NCBI GenBank assembly: GCA_018806915.1 | Contig: JAGKQI010000091.1 | Coordinates: forward strand, 682,001-746,000 | From: Phytophthora colocasiae | Lineage: Eukaryota; Oomycota; Peronosporomycetes; Peronosporales; Peronosporaceae | Length of the DNA: 64,000 nucleotides | Reading direction: 5' to 3' | In this document: positions 55,292 through 64,000 of the stretch, in pieces | Layout of the letters: each line of letters opens with the position of its first letter | How positions within the stretch are numbered: position 1 is the first letter of the stretch | Notes under the pieces: model-generated | Seen by the model: only the letters and a program-made list of their open reading frames with translations | The model's database searches: none | Told to the model about the DNA's origin: nothing | Program-made: the position numbers and the translations under genes

Positions 55292-56250
55292 AAAGGGGGA
55301 GGCAATCCCCTGATCTCATACTTCCAGTACTGGCAGTTGAGTACCCACTCGTGCTTGATCTCTTCACACTCGGACCGGGCTGCCGCTGTATCAATCAAAG
55401 CGACGCCGTTCTGGGAACCGACACTTTCTCGGAGACGACGGTGAGCAGCAGCCATGAGTTTCAGACATCCCACCGTCCGGAAGACCCTCTCCGCGAGTCG
55501 AGTGGGAGGAAGATGAGACAACAGAGAAGCCACCTCCCGACGAACCTCGACTGATGAAGTCACATCATCCAGAATACGCGCATTTGGGGCCTGAGCATAA
55601 GGAGATACGACTTCATCCGGATCGAAGCTTGGGATCACACGTTCCCATTCTTGAAGATCCTCGTCGGTAAACGCCTCATACCCCACAAGCACACAAGGAC
55701 CACCGTAAGCATTCGCGATGTGACGTCCCCTTCTAAAATCTTCGGCTCGGGCGGGTGTGCTCACCAGGAAGGCGCGTCCTTTCGGCTCAATGTGGGGAGC
55801 GATGTAGTTCTGTGGAACATCAGAGTCCCCCAACGCCATGACTGGAACACCAGCACTTGTCACCAGACCTTGATTGAACAGGCGATCGACCTCTTCCGTG
55901 GACAAGAGTCGCGGGGCACCGAAGGTCCGTGGCCTGAAAACACCAGGAGTGCCCTCAGCAAACTCAGGGCCAGAACTACTCGAAGCGTCCACTAGGGAAG
56001 CGTCGCCTGAACCGACGGGATGAGTGTCGACACCAGGAAAGTCTCCATCAGGCACATTGACCTGTGGAGTGTCAGACTCTGAGGCATGGGCTGGGGCGCT
56101 TGAGCTACCACCTAGTGAAGTGGCAGAGCCACTGTCACCACCCTGCGTTGTGCTGGCAGTTGCCGTAGCAGGACTAGTGCCTGTGGCGTCGCCTGCCGAG
56201 ACAGCCGTTGGAGCGTTCGCATCCGAGGCGGTGTTAGTTTCTCCAGACAT
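55292..56250 (-). pseudogene. gag-like ORF of an unidentified LTR retrotransposon, 3' end missing
   Basis: Start set at MSGETNTASDANAPTAVSAG (56250); the frame is open further upstream without clear domains. A low-complexity Ser/Thr/Ala/Gly region is followed by a folded part (FLVSTPARAEDFRRGRH, ANARILDDVTSSVEVRREVA, LKLMAAAHRRLRESVGS, HEWVLNCQYWKYEIRGLP). About 320 codons are uninterrupted. It runs into antisense LINE sequence at 55291, so the last 22 codons of the open frame are not original. The layout suits a gag protein; no zinc knuckle is left. Confidence 0.45.
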
Positions 56251-58100
56251 GTTGACGGGAAAGCGAATTGGAATATGACCGCTCGTTGGGCGAGCCAAGT
56301 TCAAGTTTCTGAGTCTGAGAGAAGAATCAGGCTGGGCGACAGGACGCCAGAGACTCTGAAAACCAGGTAACTGGCAAAGAGTTGCAGCTACACTACGCTC
56401 TGAAAACCGTCTATCAGAATGTCCGATAGGCCTGGCCATGATACACAGCTTGGAGAAAGTTCCGCACTGAGGGATCGTGACCAGTAGGGGCGGTTGACAT
56501 GATGCTATTTCCGATTTTCGAGCGACAGGTGGATATTACGTTACGATGCAACTGGTTTTATTATGGGTTACGAGAGAGAGGGATTTGGGACGCGGCCGCA
56601 CCCGTGAGTGACTGTAATGGGGCCCAAAAAAAAAAAGGACCAGAAGTGTACTTCAGAGTGTGCACAACTCTGAAGGTCAAATGCACTCTGTCTGGTCACC
56701 GGACTTTCCCCGACGATGAGTGCAAAATTTCTGGCGGAAAGGTCCTCCGAAGAACGTATCTCTGAGAGACCTCATCCCGTTACCGTCCAGCGCGACGATT
56801 GATGGTTCAAGGATCACATACTTACCCGCAGAGACCAAGTATCGCGCGCCGGACGCCGCGCACCCGCTCAACCCTCAAGATCTTCGTGTACGTTGTAGCA
56901 CTAGTGCTCCGTACTCTGATATTCAACGCAAAACTCTGGTATCTCCTGCCCTGAATGACCAAGACTCTGGAAACCAAGTTATTTCAGACTCTGAAAACCA
57001 GGATACCAGACTCTGAAATCAGCGAAGATCCAAGACCATACTAAAACCAAGTGAACACAAGTTCAAGTCACGCATTGAAGTGATGACTGACCTGCACATC
57101 CCCCGTAATGACGTCTCTACCTGTCAACCCATCGAGATCGGCTCACAGACTGCATACTGAGCCCAAGTCAAAATACCAGATGTATCCAAAGACCAAGAGT
57201 ACCTGAGATATGAAGACTGACTGCATGAAGGACGCAAAAGACGACAAGAAGAAGAGAGTTACCAGAGATATATGATAGTTATGAGGAAGATAAACGATAA
57301 ACAGAGTTCAATTTGCTTGCTACTGCACAAGTCCGCTTGAGAGGTATTGAAACCACTACGTCATTACGTACGTCGTGTGATCTCCACCAAATTCAATACC
57401 CTTAGGTGGAGATCAGGTAACGCAGAGACTTGAAAGGACCCGCCTATTCCATATCCTAGTTGGGTCGTTTGTTTTGTCTCTAGCGGTAGCCCATTTCATA
57501 TTGCTCGTTTGGACAGGCTCTGGAAACTAGACACTCGTTTTCAGAGTGCAAGGTAGACTGTCGTATATAGCCGATTGTATTTTGGTTTATATTTTTCCTC
57601 TATATTAGAGGGTGGTGCGCGAACGTAAAGGGATACCAGAAATACCAGGTGTCTAGTAGCAAGTCCCTAGTTGACCTGGAGTGTTAGCCCACCGTTCAAG
57701 GGCTTAGAAAGAATAAGAACGGCTGTATATATTTGTATATTTTCGAGCTCTGTATATTGGTTGTTTATCTCTGAAGGTCAGGTATCTTGGTTCTGAATTT
57801 GTGATATTCAGACACCGATATCAGACTTTTCTCTGGTATATAAACCTCTTTTCAATCACCGACTTCTTGGAAACCACCTTGGTTCCCAGAGATTCCGACT
57901 CCCGAACGCTCCTGGAAGGATTTCCTGAATACCGACTCCAGACTCCAAGGGAGCCCCAACTTCTCTTTACAACACATTCTCAGACTCCGGCGAGGGTCAT
58001 ATTTCCGAAGACAACGAACCCACGAGGATACCGCAAGGTACCACACGCCAATCCATCGTTGTACGGCTCTGAAAACTACTTTTCAGTAATCGTATAACTA
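56251..58100. other. Non-coding region, probably leader and LTR of the gag-like fragment
   Basis: No coding sequence is recognised. The stretch is rich in dispersed CTCTGAAAACCAG/CTCTGG motifs (for example at 56325, 56925, 56990, 57530 and 58070) and has an inverted pair CTCCACC and GGTGGAG near 57380-57417. A 5' LTR is likely but has no second copy in the window to fix its limits. Confidence 0.4.
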
Positions 58101-60456
58101 GGGTTCACTATACGCCCCTGCTCCGCGACCAAAGTTTCACCGACTTCGCGACACTTCAGAGCTGATGTTGCGCTCACATTTCCCACTTCAACTGCGAATT
58201 CAAAGGCCTCGCCCCACAAGCTAATGGGCATGTCGGCCGTCTTCAACAGACATCGCGCACGAGCCATTACAACACCATTCATTTTCTCCACAAGGCCATT
58301 CTCTTCTGGACTGTACCCGTTAGTCCACGTGTACGGAATTCCACTAGCTCAGAGAAAAGAACGCATCTTTTTATTCAGCAGTTCCCGTCCTTGATCGGAG
58401 TTAAAAACTTCGACCTTGAAGCCTTGCGCGAGAAGCCATTTAATGTGATTCATCACTACATCCGTGGCTTCGTGCTTCTCCTTCAACTGAAAGCCCCACA
58501 GATAGCGACTAGCTTTATCCTGCACAAGTTGGAAATGCTTGTATCCATCATATGTAGTGATATCCACATAGCACATGTCTGACATCAACTTTTGGTCGTA
58601 GCTCGGCGAGTGTTCGTCCTCTTGTAAGACATACGAGTCAACTTCGCCAACTTGCAACTCCAGCACGGCATGTCAACATCATCACGTAACTTCTCAGTCA
58701 TTCCCGTCGCGACTTGCTCCTTAGCCATGCGCTTTATGGTCGGGGTGTTCAAATGTGCAAACCGTAAATCCCAACGCACAAGAGAATCATCTTCATCTCG
58801 AGTTTTGTATTGATTCACTGCTGGAATTCGATAAACTGGAATAACCTTCGCCTTCAAGCGATATCGGCCACGACATTTTGCCAACAAGATCTGCGAACGA
58901 TCCTTAGTCAACCATGCGACTCGTTGCGAATCAAGCCTGCCGAATTTCACAGTCCATCCATCCTTTTCCAGTAAATCCAAACTCAATAAATTATCTGGTG
59001 CATTCGGTTTGAACCGAACATTTCTAAGCTGCAGTGACAGCCTGATGTGGCTGCTTACTATTCACCACATGGAGATGAACGCTACCATTTTGCTCATCGT
59101 CACTGACTTTACCATCATAAGCCTGAAAGACATGCTCCTCATCTTTCTTGAGGCTGGACAAGAGATCTTGCTGGTTGCAGACGTGAACATCACTGCACGA
59201 ATCCAACGCCCACTCAACCATATCACCAGCACTACCCTTCACGGATCCAACTACCAGAGTATAACGTGAAAAACAACCGACAGCATCGACCTTCCTTCTT
59301 TTCGAGTCATCACTTTTGCCAGCTTTGCTCTCCCACCGCTTCCGTTCCGATGAAGCAAAGTGAACTCTCGGTCCAACACCGGCGGCTCGATCATCACAAG
59401 AGTCATCATCATCTTCACCCTTGTCCTCCTTTCGTTTCTTATTCGGGCAATTGGGACGAATATGCCCTACTTCTCCACATTCGAAACAAGTACGAGTATC
59501 TTTTCTTCCGCTTTTATTGTTGTCATCTTTCTGGTCCTTTAATTTATTCTTACCACGGCCACCTCTCTTGCGCTTGCCTTGCTTCTGGCCCTTGCCACAC
59601 GCAGCGACACCAGCAGCTTTCTTCTCTTCAGCACCCATCTTCTCATCAAGGGCTGAGTCAGCACGCAAAGCATTCATCACTTGAGCTGCAGTAGGTACAG
59701 GCCTGTTGCAGTAGATCCACAAACCACGTAGTGTTTAGAAAATTGCCGAACAACATCACGATGTGTGCGTGAAACGTGACCAAGCAGTGTTTCTGCAAAG
59801 TCTTCATCATCAATCTGCTTCCCATAGTGCAACATATTCCGACGCGTCTTCTCCATTTCACGCAACCAAGTCTCCATAGTTTTATCCGGCGTGTAAGTGT
59901 TCGAGTAGAACTCAGCGCGTACAAAAATGTAAATCGCGTACTCGCGCTTCGTTAGTCAATCCACAAACCGGTTCCACATCGCTTCGGCGGTCGTCTCCTG
60001 ACAAATCATCTCTGCATCTTGAGCCGATACACCCGAAAGAATCGCTTCCCGAGCAGCATTGTCCTAGGCATCAAAATTCAACCTTGGCATAGCTGCATCC
60101 CGGAAAGTTCTATCCACAACGTCCCAGCACCCCATTCGCGTCAAGAAAGTACGTAAATGCACAGCGTACAAGTCAAAGCTACCCTTCATCTTCGGGGCTT
60201 TGTCCATCTTCATCGATGGAGGTGGATAATTCATAACGGGGATGCTCACTTGAGCTGATGGAAGCGCTCCAAACGCAAAACCACCACTTAGACCAGATCC
60301 AGCTCCAGAAGTAACACCAGAAAACGCAACACCACTAACGCCACTAGAACCCATAAACATTGCACTACCAGGAGATTCACTCGCCACTCCACTCACTACA
60401 GGCACGTTCGGCACTCCGGGTACTGGAGGAACTGTAGGCGGCGTAGTAGCAGTCAC
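58101..60456 (-). pseudogene. Truncated Ty1/copia gag-pol (third copia)
   Basis: Gag start at 60456 (MTATTPPTVPPVPGVPN) with Pro/Gly/Ser/Val-rich repeats. The zinc knuckle CFECGEVGHIRPNC is near 59485, followed by an acidic linker. Protease region: EWALDSCSDVHV, where DSCSD stands in place of the usual DSGAS. Pre-integrase: WDLRFAHLNTPTIKRM and MPCWSCKLAKL. Integrase: MCYVDITTYDGYKH, VFNSDQGRELLN, and after a frame change VEKMNGVVMARARCL. It ends near 58101 inside the integrase, so RT and RNase H are missing. Frame changes near 60060, 59950, 58640 and 58340. Confidence 0.75.
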
Positions 60457-60530
60457 ACCACACTCGCACTCACATTCTCAGTTGCTCCGGCAGTCACCAT
60501 CGACAGCGCAGACGACGACACAGGCGTTGA

Positions 60531-60654
60531 TCCAGAACACGGCGCTCCAGACATTCTCGAAGGATTTCTTGGGAGGCTCCAGCGTCATCATATCCAGAAC
60601 ACGGCGCTCCAGACATTCTCGAAGGATTTCTTGGGAGGCTCCAGCGTCGTCTCA
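60531..60654 (+). repeat. Two direct 62-bp copies upstream of the third copia gag
   Basis: TCCAGAACACGGCGCTCCAG starts at 60531 and again at 60593. The copies differ only at their last few bases. This lies 5' of the gag start on the minus strand, where an LTR or leader would be. Confidence 0.85.
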
Positions 60655-61797
60655 TAACCTAGCCAAATGCACGGCGGAGGATGGAGCGCACCAAGAAGCT
60701 CCTTCGTAACGAAAGCAAAGACGAAGACACTTGTTCTCCACGTTGCAGGTTTGGGATTGAGGTGGGAAAACCTCGAACGGTGCCAAACCCCCTGTCAGTT
60801 ATACTATCCTGTGTCCTATACTAACTGCAGTATGTGCTGCACACTCTCAGTATGGGACCGAGGCTGGTGCACTTCAACAGACCGTTGCTCAACTTCAACT
60901 GCAGTATATGACGGAGCACGACAGACCAGTAGAATCGAACATAGTCTACTAATACGTTTTCGATTTTACTCCGTGAAAATAGCTATGTATTTTATGAATG
61001 CAATGCATTATTAAATATGCAGGACCACTTCTATACAAATAGATGCATTATAAAAACCTATCTTAAAAATAATGTGTGTGTTTAAAAACTGAAGTAGCTA
61101 GCACATCCGTCTTCATCTACGCTATCGTAGACTGAATAGTTACTCGTTCTGTCTCGTGTAGTCAGTACATCAGGTATTTCAGTTGGAAGGGGCTGACGGC
61201 TAGTTGTCGACATCGTTCCTCGTCACGTTCAAAAGTCGACGCGGTACCTGTATCTCCGCAACCTTTCTTGTGAGATTTTTTTAATGCTTTTTGTTATTCG
61301 AGCGGCGGGTTTTTATGTCGGGCTCAAATACAATGGCTCGTGGAGGCGGAGGTTCTGTAAACCGATCAATTTTCCAGTGCACGTGAAAATCCTACACAAT
61401 CAGCGCTTTTCCCTCTTCTTTTAACCGCCTTAGACGATGAGGGCAGGGAAGACCGGTCGAATGTGTAAATACTCCGCTGCACGAATTCACGATATCTGTG
61501 TCCAGTAGTTCCACACACCTAAGCAAAGCGTACTTGTGGATTATCTTCACAATGTTGAAAATAATGGTCCTCTTAATGGTTTTGGGACTCGAATCGCCTC
61601 ATTGGATACAGCATCTCTGTGTCTTAATTGAGAGGCGCCACCAAGTTTTCATCGTCTGGTACATCTTAAATAAATCCCCCCTTGACTGGAGTCATCCTTT
61701 TAGCGCAGAGTGATACCCCTCCACTCGAGATGTGGCATACATATCGAAATGGACGTGTCGATTTGTCCAACAGCAACAAACCGCATTTTCCAGATAT
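60655..61797. other. Non-coding stretch between third copia and second MULE
   Basis: No protein-like ORF on either strand and no repeat pair was found. A plus-strand open frame at 61498-61713 encodes a hydrophobic peptide but shows no family features and is probably chance. Confidence 0.4.
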
Positions 61798-63864
61798 TCA
61801 GCCAGACATTATCGACGTACACACCTTCCGGGGTACAAAGCCGATGTAATTGACTGTGAAATAGTTCGTATTCATCAGCAGATGATGCGTTAACAAGAGC
61901 TTCGAAAGAATCTCAAAACAATCGTGTAATCTCGCCTCGTCCAATATTTTTATCGCCTTAGAAACTCGTTTTTTGCTGTGTTTTTCACCGTCAATGGTCA
62001 TGGATGAATCACGATCTACCATGAAAGTACTCTTCGCATGATTCCTTACATCCATCAGAATATGCCAAACACACAATAGAACAGAAACTTCTGGAAAGAC
62101 AGCTTCTAGGGCGTTCATGAGAGCCACGTCACAGTCGGTCATGAGCTGGTGGGTGAGGATGGCAATGCGTTGACGTCGGTCGACTACGTCCCACTGCCAG
62201 ACGATGCGATGGCTGTTGATTTGCAGAAGGCAGTGTTTGCAGAAGTCTCTTGCGCTCTCCATGCGAATGTCATCGCGCCCGACCTAACGGTTTTTGCGAA
62301 CAGAGCAGCAATAAAACTTGAGGAAGAGAAATATTTCCAGCTTCCATAACACGTCTCAGGTGATTAAGCGACCAACTGTAGTCCACTTTAATTTCGCCGC
62401 GGAGAAATGCTTGCGCTAAGTGAATAGTGGTGTTCATACCAGTCACGCCCACCATGTTCAAAAGAGGCATCTCGAAAACATTAGTTTTGTAGGTGCAATC
62501 CATCCGTACGACGTCAGGGTTTGCCGTGAAAATTTAGACGGCCTCCCTAAAAGCAAAAAAAAAACAAGTGGGTAATCTTCTGAGTTTTATCCAATTCGTG
62601 CGAAAAATAGTGATCGCTATAAGACAGAAGAGAGAACAAATTCTCGATTCGTGATTTTTCAAGGTCGAAATTGGCAATTCGGGCAGTTTGTCTAATATTG
62701 TGGACGTCAGTCATCGACACAGAAGAGTTTGGGTCGGACTGTAGAATTCTCGCCATCGTTCGAGATGGCTTGATACCAAGTTGTGCGTCTAAAGCGATGA
62801 GCAGACGAACATCGGACGTATGATCTGCTTTGCGATGTGCTGGATGCGAAGAAGAACTTGTCTAACGATCATGGTTGTGTCCGAACTCAGTTCCATCGTA
62901 CTTGTGATACCAGTTTGTAGACTTGTCGTAGGGTACATGCCATTTGCCCGTTTCGCAATTGAGGTACAAGTTAATTCGCATGGTACATCCACATTTCGTT
63001 GATGCAGCGTTTGGGCGTCGTTTTGCACCTCGGCGCGGTTTGAAGACGTCCTTGTAGTTTCCATTGCGATCACATGCGAGAATAACCCGATATTAAACTT
63101 TCTGCCGTCCACAAGCGATCGTAATACGACGAGAGCATAGCCATGGTTTCGAGCGAATTGGTTCATCAAGTCTTTTGCTAGATGAGGAGAATCAAAAACC
63201 TGAACGGGTGGAACAGGTAAAATGTTTGGCACTTGTAGGTTAGCAATTGAATCAGTAGATTTTGCTCCAGTATCACTAATAGTCTCCGGAGACTCAGACG
63301 GAAGACCGTCTGGGTTACCAGGAAGCGTAAGCGTAGTTTCGGATACCGCCGTGTTTGCACCAGAAGTCACCATATCAAATTCACGGCAAGCACCACAAAA
63401 ATACGTCGGAGTCAATGTCTCTTCCAGTAAATCATCGTATTCATTGACGCACTTGTTGTGTCTTCAGTTACACCTCCCCCTTTTCCCTTATTATGAAGGA
63501 CACGATGAACAGGACGCCTAAGCTTTTCGTCGGCAGTGTTTTCTATATGGGCAGTCCCAGATGTACACCGAGAATCCTTGTCGAGTTTCGGTGCGTCTTC
63601 ATGAGTGTCAACCTGTGCTGACCCGCTCAAACTAGCCAGAACTATTGCTGGAATATCTCGAGCAGCTTCAGCAAAAGCTTCTGGTCGGGTACGTCCAGCG
63701 ATATCACTGTCAATCAAATCAAATGATCGAACGCCTCGCCATTGCCGTCGATCTAGAGGGTCCTCTTCTTTTCGAATCTTCCAGGTAGGGATAAGAATCT
63801 CGTTATTGTCAATATGGAGAGGGTATTTGGCATTTGACGTAACTGCCAATACGCGGGCTGTCAT
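61798..63864 (-). pseudogene. FAR1/MULE-type transposase relic
   Basis: Starts at 63864 (MTARVLAVTSNAKYPLHI). After a frame change near 63420 a FAR1-like DNA-binding region follows (QVFDSPHLAKDLMNQFARNH, IGLFSHVIAMET, VDVPCELTC). The DDE core has VRMDCTYKTNVFEMPLLNMV (first Asp; begins near 62510) and LMTDCDVALMNALEAVFPEV (second Asp, near 62140), then VLLCVWHILMDVRNHAK. The end with a SWIM finger is missing. At least four frame changes. It is a different family from the first MULE, with no protease domain. Confidence 0.75.
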
Positions 63865-64000
63865 CTCACGTTATTGTTAATAACAATGGAGAGCGAGCGA
63901 CGGAGACCTTCCGCTTCAACGAGAAGACTCTACCGTTGATTCACGACGTAGTCGGCGCGATACGCTACGTCTATGACTCGCCGGTCGACAGGCGTATGGA
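63865..64000. other. Right edge, upstream flank of the second MULE
   Basis: Nothing recognised. A terminal inverted repeat would be expected here or beyond the edge. Confidence 0.3.

Noticed and set aside
1..64000. tRNA or rRNA genes
   Set aside because: No cloverleaf-like sequence with A and B boxes and no rRNA-like segment was noticed by eye; a tRNAscan-type search was not possible.

Overview
The window is oomycete nuclear DNA, most likely from a Phytophthora-type plant pathogen. The evidence is a necrosis-inducing NLP gene, two Crinkler (CRN) effector loci, oomycete-type initiator elements of the form TCATTYYNCAWTTT just upstream of start codons, short introns, and a dense load of Ty3/gypsy, Ty1/copia, MULE, piggyBac-like, pogo-like and Harbinger-like elements. 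Almost everything is transposon, and most host genes are cut by insertions. Insertion boundaries can be read from target-site duplications (TSDs).

Layout: 1-5633, a decayed Ty3/gypsy chromovirus. 6671-7444, an intact secreted heme-thiolate (chloroperoxidase-type) peroxidase. 7846-14499, a MULE with degenerate long inverted repeats, carrying a spliced transposase fused to a Lys/Ala-rich N-terminus and a C-terminal Ulp1-like protease, plus a convergent small ORF. 14801-26091 (minus), a DUF6729/DDE-type transposase gene split by a Ty3/gypsy chromovirus (17253-25507, TSD GGGTT); a 681-bp pogo-like element (TSD TA) sits in the 3' LTR of that chromovirus. 26463-32969, an NLP gene split by a copia element (27209-32723, TSD TACAA). 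33039-33860 (minus), a small spliced gene ending in a CaaX box. 34233-40529, a CRN gene (CRN N-terminus, P-loop NTPase, PD-(D/E)XK-like nuclease) split by a 421-bp inverted-repeat element (TSD TACGG) and a piggyBac-like element (TSD ACGT). 40836-41420, a second CRN relic. 41754-43335, an internally deleted piggyBac-like element (TSD TTAA). 43568-53045, a multi-pass membrane protein gene split by a Harbinger-like unit and a coding-intact copia element (47641-52494, TSD ATCGT). 53260-55291, a truncated LINE. 55292-60456, fragments of two further LTR retrotransposons. 61798-63864 (minus), a second MULE/FAR1-type transposase relic.

The elements give a relative chronology. The two youngest LTR insertions have LTRs that look identical by eye (421 bp; 250 bp), and the copia element in the NLP gene shows about two differences over about 428 bp, yet several of these young elements carry single-base frameshifts. 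The copia in the membrane-protein gene has a gag-pol pair separated by a single in-frame TGA. Apart from the peroxidase, and possibly the CaaX gene, no host gene here has an uninterrupted coding sequence. The region reads as a gene-sparse, repeat-rich compartment where effector genes are being lost to transposition.
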